This document shows positions 32,663 through 41,435 of a DNA stretch of 64,000 bases, one piece after another. The stretch is from CALACW01 sp963627915 (GTDB lineage: Bacteria > Bacillota > Clostridia > Oscillospirales > Acutalibacteraceae), in contig CAVGCY010000026.1 of the NCBI GenBank assembly GCA_963627915.1, forward strand, positions 62,001-126,000, in the 5' to 3' direction. The translations under genes and the position numbers were made by a program. Every line of letters starts with the position of its first letter. Position 1 is the first letter of the stretch. The notes beneath the pieces were generated by a model that was given only the letters and a program-made list of their open reading frames with translations, did no database searches and had not been told where the DNA came from.

Positions 32663-34827
32663 AATATTTCACTTCCCTCCTCGAAATCCGCAAACGCGCC
32701 AAGCAGGGAAAATCCGCCCGTTCCCGAAAGACGTATTTTTATATGATCGCACCTTGCCGGAATTATCGGCAGAGTTACCGCGGAGTCGGGCGCGTCTCTT
32801 AATGTAAAAATTCTTGTAAATTCACCGGATGAGTCGTATTCAATTTCGACGTTGACAACGGTTCCCGTTTCAGGTTTAATGCGAATCCCGATTCTCGAAA
32901 TATATTTTTGTGAATTTACCGAATAACCTATATCTCCGCTGACAATATACCATTCTACGTCCTCCTCATCTTCAAATTCAGCCGGTATCTTTCCGCCGTC
33001 TGAGTTTTGAGCGTAAAGAACGCCCGAGGAATCTATATAGTATACGTTTCCCGCGTCGGCGGTCATGCAAAGTGCAGTGCGTCCCACATTTTCCTTTGTC
33101 CATACGTTTTTTGTCAAATCGTACACATACATCTGCGACTGAGAAAACGCTGAACGCGCAGCGGAAATCAGGTACACCGGATACATAACCGACGTGTAAA
33201 GGCTCAGGTAAACCTTATAAAGCGCCGACGTGCTTTTTATTCCCGACGCTTCGAGCTTTTCCCGAGCCGCCGTCTGAGCGGCGGACTTTGCATTCGCCTT
33301 AACATCCGGATTCGACTGAGCCGAATCATATTCACGCATGGATATACAGTTTAGATAATACTTACCGTCGTTGGCGCATGCGCAAATCGGTACAATATCA
33401 AAATCACCGAGCTTTTCGGAAATCTTAACGGATGTGTTTCCGTTAAACATATATATGCCGTTCGTCCCGGTATATATCAGCTTTCCGTCCGTCTGCGCCG
33501 TCGATTCCCCGCCGTAAGCATTAACGCCGTCGAGTTTTATAACGGAAGAAGAAAAATATCTGTCGAGCATTATCACACACGTTTCCTTAAAAAAACACAC
33601 ATATCCGTTATATCCGCACACCGCCGTAAATTCGCCGTTTTCGCCCACGCTGAGAGCATACGCGCCCGTATCCGAATCAGACATCGAAAAATTTCCCGGT
33701 TCTCCGAGCTTCGATACATATATTTCATTGAGAGAACGTTGCGAGTTTCCCTCAATTTTTTTAAAACAGCAGCCGTAAAGTCTGTTTTCATATGAACAAA
33801 TCATATCCATATCGGGAACGGGTCTTGTTACGGTAAGCTGTCCTGCGGCATAACTTTCCGATACAAAATCCGTAACTCCGCTTATATAAATGCAGTCGTT
33901 TTCCGCGTCGGATTTTACAACCGTTTTCGTTCCGGACAAATATGCCGCGCCGAGAACTCCGAATGCGTCGGCTGTAATATCTATACTGTCCCACTGAGAA
34001 AAAAGCGAACCGATTGAATTTCCGGAAAGCCTGAGATAAGCAATATCCTTTCCGTACACGGTATTTCCGTCGGAATCTTTTTTCCTGATATAAAGCTCCT
34101 CGTATCTCAGGTCATAAAACAGGGAATCATTCTGCGCGTTATAAGCCGAAACGGCTGACGTTGAAGCCGAATACATCCCGTCCGACAGCACGGCTGTTTT
34201 AAAAACCGATATCGCCGGACAATATAATATTATGCTGTCAGCAGAATAAGCGTGAGAAGCAAGCGCCGAGTTCACCGCTTTTTCTCCGCTTTTTGAAGCC
34301 TCGGCAATATTATTCATCTCGTCCTCCGTAAGACATATACACGCCCTGACGCTCCCGTCGGTTTCCATGGTTTTATAAAGAGAATCGCACAGCGTAACCT
34401 CAACGGCTGAAGAAAACGAGCTGACAAGAGACTCGAACCTGCCCGAGAGAGTTCCGTATTTTATTTTATCGGGAAATACAATTATATCCGCGCCCATAAC
34501 CGCAGTTTTTTTCTTTCGGGAATCAAACGCATATTCCGTTATCTCGACGCCGTTTTTATAAAGCGAATAGCTCGAGTCGTTCCTCGATTCGCTTTTTGCA
34601 AAGAAATACAAATCACCGTTGACTTCATTAATCCCGGACGCTCCGCCGAAAATTCCGTTTTTAAGCTTCGCTCTTTTTTTTCTTACCGACATAACGGGCA
34701 GATCGTCGCCGGTCATATTATTCATATCCGAAAACGAACCGGGCGCAATTGTTTTTCTTCTGTCAAGACCGCCGAATGCGTCGACGGTCTTCGTTGTTAC
34801 GGAATATTCGTTAAGTCTTTCAAGCAC
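32659..34827 (-). CDS. Large beta-rich phage structural protein (tail/stabilisation-like)
   Basis: A 722-residue protein beginning at GTG 34827, 8 nt after GGGAGG. The N-terminus (FGGLDRRKTIAPGSFSDMNNM, then VMSVRKKRAKL) matches a pattern I associate with stabilisation or head-completion proteins of gut podoviruses and prophages. The centre alternates short strands with turns (GENGEFTAVCGYNGYVCFFK, IYTGTNGIYMFNGNT), like a beta-propeller or beta-sandwich. The C-terminal ~130 residues are also beta-rich. No signal peptide is present. Its position after capsid and adaptor-like genes fits a tail-hub or neck role. The assignment is from order and composition only. Confidence 0.6.
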   Translation of the reverse strand: MLERLNEYSVTTKTVDAFGGLDRRKTIAPGSFSDMNNMTGDDLPVMSVRKKRAKLKNGIFGGASGINEVNGDLYFFAKSESRNDSSYSLYKNGVEITEYAFDSRKKKTAVMGADIIVFPDKIKYGTLSGRFESLVSSFSSAVEVTLCDSLYKTMETDGSVRACICLTEDEMNNIAEASKSGEKAVNSALASHAYSADSIILYCPAISVFKTAVLSDGMYSASTSAVSAYNAQNDSLFYDLRYEELYIRKKDSDGNTVYGKDIAYLRLSGNSIGSLFSQWDSIDITADAFGVLGAAYLSGTKTVVKSDAENDCIYISGVTDFVSESYAAGQLTVTRPVPDMDMICSYENRLYGCCFKKIEGNSQRSLNEIYVSKLGEPGNFSMSDSDTGAYALSVGENGEFTAVCGYNGYVCFFKETCVIMLDRYFSSSVIKLDGVNAYGGESTAQTDGKLIYTGTNGIYMFNGNTSVKISEKLGDFDIVPICACANDGKYYLNCISMREYDSAQSNPDVKANAKSAAQTAAREKLEASGIKSTSALYKVYLSLYTSVMYPVYLISAARSAFSQSQMYVYDLTKNVWTKENVGRTALCMTADAGNVYYIDSSGVLYAQNSDGGKIPAEFEDEEDVEWYIVSGDIGYSVNSQKYISRIGIRIKPETGTVVNVEIEYDSSGEFTRIFTLRDAPDSAVTLPIIPARCDHIKIRLSGTGGFSLLGAFADFEEGSEIL

Positions 34828-34840
34828 CGTAAAAACCTCC

Positions 34841-35212
34841 CTAAATTGATATCCGGCATGAATCGGTTCTGTGAGTTCTGTTAAAATGCCTTTTATATAA
34901 AGAGTATAACGTATTAAACATTATCATCGAATTATTGTATCTTGAATATTCACAGTTCGCTTTGTTTATCATCGCCTCGAGATAGTAGATATAAATATCG
35001 TCATAGCCGGATGAAACAAGCAATCGCGTATCCGGGTCGGAGGCCGCGGAATATCCTTCAAATTCGGACATTCCGCTGTCCGTGCGGCGGCTGATGACTT
35101 CGTTAAATATTCTTTTATCGATTTCGGACAGCCAGCGAACCTTCTCCTCGTAGGTATACTGATTGCCTAACATTCTGCTGTCCGTTACGGCGACGGCGTC
35201 TCCGATTGTCAT
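34841..35212 (-). CDS. Putative head-tail adaptor protein
   Basis: A 123-residue mostly helical protein (EEKVRWLSEIDKRIFNEVI, YYLEAMINKANCEYSRYNNSM, FNTLYSLYKRHFNRTH). The length, helical content and position directly after the capsid gene block match phage head-tail adaptor (gp6-like) proteins, which bind beneath the portal. GGAGG precedes the ATG. No portal gene is present in the cassette, which makes an adaptor puzzling. The name is an inference from position and helix pattern; no specific motif was recognised. Confidence 0.55.
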   Translation of the reverse strand: MTIGDAVAVTDSRMLGNQYTYEEKVRWLSEIDKRIFNEVISRRTDSGMSEFEGYSAASDPDTRLLVSSGYDDIYIYYLEAMINKANCEYSRYNNSMIMFNTLYSLYKRHFNRTHRTDSCRISI

Positions 35213-35233
35213 ATTAACCTCCGCTTTTACCGT

Positions 35234-35461
35234 TTAATTGCCGGGCGCGAAACGAATACTCTCGCCGTACTCGTCCGCCGCGGCCGCCGCCCTGAAGCTT
35301 TCCTCGACAGCCGTCTTGAAACGTTCGGGGATTCTGACCTTTTCGCCGTATTTAATTCTTATCGCCTCATCGTTTACGGACACATACAGCGCGTCCTCTC
35401 CCTTGGGCGCATACATTTTGGGAATAACGATTTCATAAAGCTTTTCTTTTTTCTTTGTCAT
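35234..35461 (-). CDS. Small 75-residue protein between capsid and adaptor-like genes
   Basis: A short basic/acidic protein (starts MTKKKEKLYEIVIPKM, contains PKGEDALYVSVNDEAIRIKYGEKVRIPERF). The middle reads as a small beta barrel with a valine-proline edge, and the end as a helix (VEESFRAAAAADEYG). GGGGAG lies upstream of the ATG. Small proteins with this look and place are often head decoration or completion proteins in phages, but no family was recognised. Confidence 0.65.
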   Translation of the reverse strand: MTKKKEKLYEIVIPKMYAPKGEDALYVSVNDEAIRIKYGEKVRIPERFKTAVEESFRAAAAADEYGESIRFAPGN

Positions 35462-35480
35462 TTTGTTTTTCTCCCCTTTT

Positions 35481-36707
35481 TTAATTTTCCTCGTCTACAA
35501 AACTGAACTCGGAACCGCACTCCACGCGGATAAGTCTCTCGGGATAAAGAATTTTGCATCCGTACATGAATTTATATCCGATAGTCGAATACAGATTAAG
35601 CGGATTCTCCGTACCTCCCGAGTTCTTATCGTGAATTATCATCTCAAGACCCGCTCCCTCGGGATCGACGATTCCGTATGCCTTCGCGCCCATTGCAATG
35701 TTGCAATATACCGCAGAACCGTCGCGGCCTGCGCCCGTTCCGCAAATAATATCCCCCGCTGCGGCGGTTATGTCGTTTTTAAGCGTCAGCACACTGTTAT
35801 CTCCGCTTTCTGCAATTGAGATAACAGAATTTTCTTCGCCCGCGATATATACGGGAATGTCAACATCCGAAACCGCGTCAAGCTTTTCGTTTACGGTTAC
35901 GCTCTTGCCCGCATTCGTTACGGCTGTCTTTACGGTAAGCTTATTAAACGATGACGAAATAACGGCGGGAGCAATAACCTTAACGTTATCGTTTTCAATA
36001 AATCTTACGCCGTGCAGCTCTCCGATTTCTCCGTTGAAAATCTCCTTGACGGCTGAATATTTATGAACGTCCTTCCAGCCGTCCGACTCTCTTATATCAA
36101 ACGAACATGAGGGATGTATCATCATAATATAACTGCCGTCAATCTTGGGAGCTTTCGCCTTTTTAAGCTTAGTCGCAACCTTATTGATAAGCGTAGGCGT
36201 GAGAATACAGTTTTTGTTTATGTCCTTTCTCAGCGTTACCTCTTTCTCTCCGTCGGGGGCATAATATACGTTCGTGCCCGAGATAACTCTGTTTCTTATA
36301 AGAGTATCCTGCGTTTCGCCCGCGCTCGCGCCCATCTCCTCCGCCGCACCGAGAATCACATCGTCGATAGCCTGCAGCTCAAGCTTATCGGTAATCTTCG
36401 TATACGTACCGTGTTGACAGCATTCGGTTTCTATTTTCGTTGAGCCGAATGTCTGTCCGGTAGGAGTTACACCCTCGGTAAGAGGAGTAAGAGCCTTGTC
36501 AAAAGTATTCCATTTTCTCCATTCCACCTTATTTCCGCCGCCTGCGGGGAGAGGCTGTTTTTCGCCGAACTGACAGAAAAACATATCCCTGCGTGAGTTT
36601 TCAAGAAGCTCCGTATCGTAGAACTGCTTCATCTGAGCGGACATAGAGCTCTGAGTTGTTTTGTTTGCATCCGAAGAATCCGCAAACAGCTGAATATTAA
36701 CCTTCAT
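35481..36707 (-). CDS. Major capsid protein, N4-gp56 family
   Basis: A 408-residue protein with the N4-gp56 capsid pattern: an N-terminal MKVNIQLFAD stretch, then QMKQFYDTELLENSRRDMFF, KVEWRKWNTF, LTEGVTPTGQTFGSTKIE, ASAGETQDTLIRNRV, and MIHPSCSFDIRESDGWKDVHKY. This is an HK97-like fold that forms icosahedral heads. Between about residues 255 and 345 a beta-rich insertion (VTVNEKLDAVSDVDIPVYIAGE) looks like a surface domain. ATG 36707 lies behind GAAGGAAAAG; the in-frame TTG at 36722 overlaps that site. Upstream is a scaffold-like gene and downstream are small head genes. Confidence 0.9.
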   Translation of the reverse strand: MKVNIQLFADSSDANKTTQSSMSAQMKQFYDTELLENSRRDMFFCQFGEKQPLPAGGGNKVEWRKWNTFDKALTPLTEGVTPTGQTFGSTKIETECCQHGTYTKITDKLELQAIDDVILGAAEEMGASAGETQDTLIRNRVISGTNVYYAPDGEKEVTLRKDINKNCILTPTLINKVATKLKKAKAPKIDGSYIMMIHPSCSFDIRESDGWKDVHKYSAVKEIFNGEIGELHGVRFIENDNVKVIAPAVISSSFNKLTVKTAVTNAGKSVTVNEKLDAVSDVDIPVYIAGEENSVISIAESGDNSVLTLKNDITAAAGDIICGTGAGRDGSAVYCNIAMGAKAYGIVDPEGAGLEMIIHDKNSGGTENPLNLYSTIGYKFMYGCKILYPERLIRVECGSEFSFVDEEN

Positions 36708-36748
36708 AATCTTTTCCTTCAATTTATTTTTCCCCTTTCATCTGCTTA

Positions 36749-37597
36749 TCAGAAATAAATTTTTTCTCCCGCCTTGACTTTTCTCCTGATGTCCTCGCGG
36801 GCTTTTCTTGACAGATTTTTCATATCCGTTCCGAACGATACCGCCGAAATATCCGAGCTTCCGTTTTCATTCGGACGCATCCCCCTTGCCGTTACGTTCT
36901 GAGCTAAAGCCTCTTTCATTCTCTTTGCCGCGAATGCGTCTATCGAATCCTTATGTCTTAAATAGTACGCCGAATCCGCGCTTACTCCGCTTTTTAAAAG
37001 CCTCAGAAATTCAGGGTCGGACGCAATCTGTTCATTAAGATTAAATTGAGGGTCGTACAGCCTCCTGATTTTTTCGGAATCTCTCTCCCATTCGCCGAAC
37101 ATCTCCTCATTTCTTCTTAATTTGTAGAACTCCGAGGCCTGTTCTCTGAGCATTTTGTTTTCGCGTTCGAGCGCGGACATTCCCGTCATACCCGCCGCAG
37201 GATACCCGCGCTTTGTCACAATACCCTCGTTCATTGCAGGATCTGTCACAACGCCTCTGACGATACCGTCGACATCTCCCGGCTTCACGCCGTATCTTAC
37301 GGCAAGAATGTTAAGCATCGAATCGAGCTTTGATAGAATCCGAACAGCCTTTTCGCACGATTTTCTGACATGCATACTTCTTTCGCTCTCGATACGGTCG
37401 GCATATTTTCTTCTGAACAATTCGTACTCATCGGTCTGTTCCGCTCCGCCGTTTTCCGTTCCCGCTTCGGACTTCTCCGAAACGAAAACGTCTTTTCTTT
37501 CGTCCGCATTTTTTTCGGCATTTTTAACGCCGCCGGACGTTTCGACGCCGTATGTTATTCTCGGCGTCTGATTTGTCTTTTTTCGGGACACTTGCAT
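36749..37597 (-). CDS. Putative capsid scaffolding protein
   Basis: A 282-residue hydrophilic, highly charged protein. The first ~60 residues are disordered in character (KKTNQTPRITYGVETSGG). Residues 60-200 are helical and coil-forming (ESERSMHVRKSCEKAVRIL, LERENKMLREQASEFYKLRR). The basic end (KARE..RRKVKAGEKIYF) resembles the capsid-binding tail of phage scaffolding proteins. It lies immediately upstream of the capsid gene, the usual place for a scaffold. GGAGAAAGGAG precedes the ATG. It is the first gene of the cassette; no portal or terminase gene lies before it. Confidence 0.7.
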   Translation of the reverse strand: MQVSRKKTNQTPRITYGVETSGGVKNAEKNADERKDVFVSEKSEAGTENGGAEQTDEYELFRRKYADRIESERSMHVRKSCEKAVRILSKLDSMLNILAVRYGVKPGDVDGIVRGVVTDPAMNEGIVTKRGYPAAGMTGMSALERENKMLREQASEFYKLRRNEEMFGEWERDSEKIRRLYDPQFNLNEQIASDPEFLRLLKSGVSADSAYYLRHKDSIDAFAAKRMKEALAQNVTARGMRPNENGSSDISAVSFGTDMKNLSRKAREDIRRKVKAGEKIYF

Positions 37598-37629
37598 TTC
37601 TCCTTTCTCCCCTTGCCGGGTACGTGACG

Positions 37630-37659
37630 ATTATATGACATATCCGTCTCGTTTTTACA
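37630..37659 (-). promoter_or_regulatory. Possible promoter of the capsid-lysis cassette
   Basis: On the minus strand a perfect TATAAT (37635-37630) lies about 32 nt before the scaffold-like gene, with a poor -35 (TGTAAA, spacer 18). It stands just after the rodA terminator, so the cassette may have its own transcription start. The weak -35 suggests an activator or low basal use. Confidence 0.4.
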
Positions 37660-37683
37660 TCCCGTCTGCCGCAGAAAAGGTCA

Positions 37684-37722
37684 ACAAAAAAAACGCCGCA
37701 GAGCCGAAACCCCGCAGCGTTA
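37684..37722 (-). terminator. Terminator after rodA
   Basis: On the minus strand AACGCTGCGGGG pairs with CTCTGCGGCGTT (12 positions including G-T pairs) around TTTCGG, followed by eight T. It separates rodA from the phage-derived cassette. Confidence 0.85.
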
Positions 37723-37766
37723 AGTTAATTATATATTAAACCTGTATTCAAAATATTAAAACAAAC

Positions 37767-38945
37767 TCAATCACTCCATAAATCAATGCGTCCAGGGCTG
37801 AAATTAACCGCGGCATGCTCCTGTTCATATCTGTAAACGCTCAGCATAAGCCCAACGCCCAGATATATGCACAGATTCGACGAGCCTCCGGCAGAGAAGA
37901 ACGGAAGCGTGATGCCTATAACGGGCAGAAGCTCAAGACACATTCCGATATTGATAAGAACCTGACTTCCTATCATAGCGGCCATACCGCAGCACAGAAG
38001 AGAACCGGCGGTATTTCTCGCTTTATTTCCGTTGCGTACGATTCTTGCAATTATAAGAATGAATATAAGAAGCGCGATTATACAGCCGAAAAGTCCCGCT
38101 TCCTCACCTATAACGGAAAAAATCATATCGTTTTCGCTCTCCGGAACAAGACCTCTCTGCGTATACGTTCCCTGCAAAAGCCCCTTACCCCAGAATCCGC
38201 CGGAGCTGATAGCCTTTAGACCCTGCTCCTGCTGATATATAATATCCTCATACTCATCCGGATGAATAAGGGCTAAAAATCTATCCTTCTGAAGCTGTTT
38301 TAAAACAAATTTCCATGCAAACGGAACGGCGGCGGCAAGCATAAGCGTACCGAGCCCGAAATAACGCATCGGAAGTCCCGCACAGAACATCATTACAATA
38401 AAAATGCACATGAATACAAGCGCGCTTCCCATATCTCCGCTGACTGCGACAAGCAAAACGGGAATTGCTCCGTGAACGCAGAGCATAAAAACGTTTTTTA
38501 ACTTTCCTATTTCCTCTCTGACCTTGTCAAGATGCGCGGAAAACGTTATTATAAATCCGATTTTTACAAGCTCGGACGGCTGAAAATACAGTCCGGAATT
38601 ACCCAGTACTATCCATGTTTTAACATCGCTTCTTGATTCCGGACCTACGCCGATAAGCAATGTCAAAACCATAAGTCCGACGCATACGACTCCGACAAAC
38701 GGCCACAATCGCAGAAAAATTTCGTAGTCTATCAGCGAAATAATCAGCGCGGCGGCAATTCCGGCGCCGACCGCCATTATCATCGTTTTTGCATCTCTTG
38801 AAATAAACGCTCCATCCGTTACCGACGAATATGTCGCGGAATAAACCATCAATACTCCGTAAACCGACGCCGTTACGCAAAGAATCGATAAAAAAATGTC
38901 AGTTTCCTTGATAAAAGTTTTAATATATGCTATAATCTGTTTCAT
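37767..38945 (-). CDS. rodA: RodA/FtsW-family SEDS peptidoglycan polymerase
   Basis: A 392-residue polytopic protein with ten predicted helices. SEDS hallmarks are FQPSELVKIGFI, SGDMGSALVFMCIFIVMMF (with the conserved aspartate nearby), QQEQGLKAISSGGFWGKGLLQGTY, PESENDMIFSVIGEEAGL and LPFFSAGGSS. These polymerise lipid II into glycan strands together with a class B penicillin-binding protein. The lack of FtsW-specific tails and the overall pattern favour RodA (elongation). ATG 38945 is chosen over the longer ORF because AAGGAA lies just upstream. It has its own promoter and terminator. Confidence 0.9.
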   Translation of the reverse strand: MKQIIAYIKTFIKETDIFLSILCVTASVYGVLMVYSATYSSVTDGAFISRDAKTMIMAVGAGIAAALIISLIDYEIFLRLWPFVGVVCVGLMVLTLLIGVGPESRSDVKTWIVLGNSGLYFQPSELVKIGFIITFSAHLDKVREEIGKLKNVFMLCVHGAIPVLLVAVSGDMGSALVFMCIFIVMMFCAGLPMRYFGLGTLMLAAAVPFAWKFVLKQLQKDRFLALIHPDEYEDIIYQQEQGLKAISSGGFWGKGLLQGTYTQRGLVPESENDMIFSVIGEEAGLFGCIIALLIFILIIARIVRNGNKARNTAGSLLCCGMAAMIGSQVLINIGMCLELLPVIGITLPFFSAGGSSNLCIYLGVGLMLSVYRYEQEHAAVNFSPGRIDLWSD

Positions 38946-39019
38946 AAAATGTCTTTCCTTGTTTATACGTAGAAAATTAACGTCCGCCGACAGAAAAGGC
39001 GGAGAATATATGCACAATA

Positions 39020-39048
39020 ATTATATAATTTAGACTCGTATATTGCAA
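39020..39048 (-). promoter_or_regulatory. Promoter of rodA
   Basis: On the minus strand TTGCAA (39048-39043), a 17-nt spacer, and TATAAT (39025-39020). Confidence 0.75.
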
Positions 39049-39090
39049 GTATTTGACGTATTATTTTTTTATAAAGGATCAATCGGCAGC

Positions 39091-39516
39091 ATGAGAGAAT
39101 TTTTTACGAAGTCTCCCGGCGAAACCCGCGCATTGGCGGAAAAATTCGCATTAGAATTAAAAGGCGGAGAAATTATTGCATTCAAGGGCGGACTCGGCAT
39201 AGGCAAAACTACGTTCGTTTCCGGAGCCGCCGACGCGCTCGGAATCGGCGAACTTGTATCAAGTCCGACATTCGCCGTTGTGAACGATTACGGAGGCAAA
39301 CCGCATATATACCATTTTGACATGTACAGAATCGAGGATTGGGATTCTCTTTATTCCACGGGTTTTTTTGATTATATGACTGATGAAAACGTTCTGTTTA
39401 TCGAATGGAGCGAAAACATAGAATCCGCCCTGCCGGAAAACACAATTTTTATCACGATGGAAAAAACGGATTCCGACAGCGGACGAAAAATAACTATCGA
39501 CGGAGGCGGATATTAA
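39091..39516 (+). CDS. tsaE: tRNA t6A-biosynthesis ATPase TsaE
   Basis: A 141-residue ATPase that works with TsaB and TsaD to place threonylcarbamoyl on A37 of tRNAs. Walker A is FKGGLGIGKTTFVSG near residue 35. The family pattern VSSPTFAVVNDY and IYHFDMYRIED follow, then NVLFIEWSENI. ATG 39091 begins the conserved domain; the ribosome binding site AAAGGA is about 13 nt away. The tsaB start follows the stop directly, so the two are coupled. The t6A product is the substrate of MtaB, encoded at 4511-5797. Confidence 0.93.
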   Translation: MREFFTKSPGETRALAEKFALELKGGEIIAFKGGLGIGKTTFVSGAADALGIGELVSSPTFAVVNDYGGKPHIYHFDMYRIEDWDSLYSTGFFDYMTDENVLFIEWSENIESALPENTIFITMEKTDSDSGRKITIDGGGY

Positions 39517-40227
39517 ATGAATATTCTTGCGCTTGAAAGCTCTGCGGTATCCGCTTCGGCGGCTGTTGCAAAAGACGGAAAGCTTCTGTGTAATTTTTAT
39601 GTAAACAACGGACTTACGCACTCGGTAACGCTTATGCCTCTTGTTGCAAAGGCTCTCGAATACGCGTCGCTGACGCTTGACGATATAGACTTGATATCCG
39701 TTGCGGCAGGTCCGGGGTCTTTTACCGGTATCAGAATAGGAATCGCGGCGGCGAAGGGTCTTGCGCTTAAAAACGACATACCGTGTATCCCCGTTTCAAC
39801 GCTCGAGGGAATAGCTTATCCGCTCAGGGATTCGGACTTTGTCGCATGCGCGGTCATGGACGCAAGATGTTCGCAGGTGTACAACGCCATGTTCTCTTTT
39901 GACGGCGGAAAAATGACAAGACTTTGCCCCGACAGAGCAATATCTCTCGAAGAACTTAAAAATGATATTGAAAAAATTTCAAAAAAGATTATACTTATAG
40001 GTGACGGAACGGATATTTCATATGAATATCTGAAGAATTATCTTCCGAACGTGTCTAAGGCGGGCGAGCTTATCAAATATCAGTCAGCTTCCGGCGTCGC
40101 ATTGCGCGCATACGATATTTACAAAGAAACAGGTAAAACATGCTCCTCATTTGCGCTTGCTCCGTCTTATCTCAGACTTTCGCAGGCCGAAAGAGAACTT
40201 AAAAAGAAAAAGGAGAAAAACGCATGA
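39517..40227 (+). CDS. tsaB: tRNA t6A-biosynthesis protein TsaB
   Basis: A 236-residue ASKHA-fold protein that partners TsaD as an inactive paralogue in t6A synthesis. The N-terminal ALESSAVSASAAVAKDGKL and VAAGPGSFTGIRIGIAAAKGLAL are diagnostic. The C-terminal ~100 residues are the divergent half. The gene begins immediately after the tsaE stop and overlaps rpiB by four bases. TsaD is not in this window. No RimI-type acetyltransferase lies between tsaB and rpiB, although it is often next to tsaB in other Firmicutes. Confidence 0.93.
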   Translation: MNILALESSAVSASAAVAKDGKLLCNFYVNNGLTHSVTLMPLVAKALEYASLTLDDIDLISVAAGPGSFTGIRIGIAAAKGLALKNDIPCIPVSTLEGIAYPLRDSDFVACAVMDARCSQVYNAMFSFDGGKMTRLCPDRAISLEELKNDIEKISKKIILIGDGTDISYEYLKNYLPNVSKAGELIKYQSASGVALRAYDIYKETGKTCSSFALAPSYLRLSQAERELKKKKEKNA

Positions 40228-40667
40228 AAATAGCAATCGGCAGCGACCACGCGGGTTTTGAATTAAAAGAGGAGATAAGAAATTATCTCGAAGATAAAGG
40301 TTATGAATATGTCGACTGCGGAGTTTACAATACGGATTCCGCCGATTATCCCGTTCAGGCAAAGCTTACGTGCGACAAGATTGTTTCGGGTGAATGCGAA
40401 AGGGGTATTCTCTGCTGCGGAACAGGTATCGGCATCTCCATCGCGGCAAATAAGGTCAAGGGTATACGCGCCGCATGCTGTTCCGATTATTTCAGCGCAA
40501 AATATACAAGACTTCACAACGACGCCAACGTTTTATGTATGGGCAACAGAGTTATCGGCAAGGGCGAGGCTCTTGAACTGGTTGAGGTATTTCTCAACAC
40601 GGAATTTGAGGGAGGCAGACATCAAAGACGCGTCGACCTTATTACCGCGCTTGAGAACGAAAATTAA
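40224..40667 (+). CDS. rpiB: Ribose-5-phosphate isomerase B
   Basis: A 147-residue RpiB/LacAB-family isomerase interconverting ribulose-5-phosphate and ribose-5-phosphate in the pentose phosphate pathway. The family opening IGSDHAGFELKEEI, VDCGVYNTDSADYP, and GILCCGTGIGISIAANKVKGIRAA (catalytic cysteine and phosphate site) are intact, as is RHQRRVDLI near the end. It overlaps tsaB by ATGA. In many Clostridia rpiB is followed by upp, as here. A terminator-like hairpin lies between the two. Confidence 0.95.
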   Translation: MKIAIGSDHAGFELKEEIRNYLEDKGYEYVDCGVYNTDSADYPVQAKLTCDKIVSGECERGILCCGTGIGISIAANKVKGIRAACCSDYFSAKYTRLHNDANVLCMGNRVIGKGEALELVEVFLNTEFEGGRHQRRVDLITALENEN

Positions 40668-40674
40668 TAAAACT

Positions 40675-40719
40675 ACGGGAAATGCAGAGCTTTCGGGTTC
40701 TGTAATTTCCTCGTTTTTA
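40675..40719 (+). terminator. Terminator/attenuator between rpiB and upp
   Basis: ACGGGAAATGCAGA pairs with TCTGTAATTTCCTCGT, allowing small bulges, followed by TTTTTATG. It may be a partial terminator before upp. Confidence 0.65.
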
Positions 40720-40749
40720 TGTGTTAATAAAATTTTGGAGGAATATTAA

Positions 40750-41379
40750 ATGGGCAAAATAACAGTATTGGATCATCCGCTTATTCAGCATAAGCTTTCG
40801 ATTCTCAGAGACAAGAGCACGAGCACATATGAATTCAGAGTTCTCATAGGCGAAATTGCAATGCTTATGACATATGAGGCGACAAGGGATCTTCCCCTCA
40901 CGGACGTTGAGATTGAAACTCCCGTAGCAAAGACGGTAACAAAACACCTTGCAGGCAAAAAGCTTGCTATCGTTCCCATACTCAGAGCGGGTCTCGGAAT
41001 GGTTGACGGCGTTCTGACAATCATCCCCGCGGCAAGGGTCGGACATATCGGTCTTTACCGCGATCCCGAAACTCTTCAGCCCGTCGAATATTACTGCAAA
41101 CTCCCTGCCGATATTAACGAGCGCGAAGTTTTCGTTGTGGACCCGATGCTTGCAACGGGCGGTTCGGCAATCGACGCGATCGCTCAGATCAAAAAAAGAG
41201 GCCCCAAAAATATCAAGTTTATGTGTACCATAGCGGCTCCCGAGGGGCTGAACGCTCTTGCGGCGGCTCATCCCGACGTAGACATCTACTGCGCGGCTCT
41301 TGACGAAAAGCTTAACGACCACGGATATATAATCCCCGGTCTCGGCGACGCCGGCGACAGAATTTTCGGAACGAAATAA
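40750..41379 (+). CDS. upp: Uracil phosphoribosyltransferase
   Basis: A 209-residue type I phosphoribosyltransferase that makes UMP from uracil and PRPP for pyrimidine salvage. Conserved parts are LDHPLIQHKLSILRDKST, VPILRAGLGMVDGVL, the PRPP-binding loop VFVVDPMLATGGSAIDAI, and YIIPGLGDAGDRIFGT at the end. TTGGAGG precedes the ATG. No PyrR-binding leader was recognised. A terminator follows. Confidence 0.97.
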   Translation: MGKITVLDHPLIQHKLSILRDKSTSTYEFRVLIGEIAMLMTYEATRDLPLTDVEIETPVAKTVTKHLAGKKLAIVPILRAGLGMVDGVLTIIPAARVGHIGLYRDPETLQPVEYYCKLPADINEREVFVVDPMLATGGSAIDAIAQIKKRGPKNIKFMCTIAAPEGLNALAAAHPDVDIYCAALDEKLNDHGYIIPGLGDAGDRIFGTK

Positions 41380-41384
41380 TTTAC

Positions 41385-41435
41385 TTAAGCTGACAGGAAT
41401 TGAACGCACAAGCTCAACTCCCGTCAGCTTATTTT
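41385..41435 (+). terminator. Terminator after upp
   Basis: AAGCTGACAGGA pairs with TCCCGTCAGCTT (one mismatch), followed by ATTTTAAG. Confidence 0.75.

Noticed and set aside
29441..37766. Attachment-site direct repeats around the phage-derived cassette
   Set aside because: No convincing direct repeat or tRNA gene was found at the two borders by eye.
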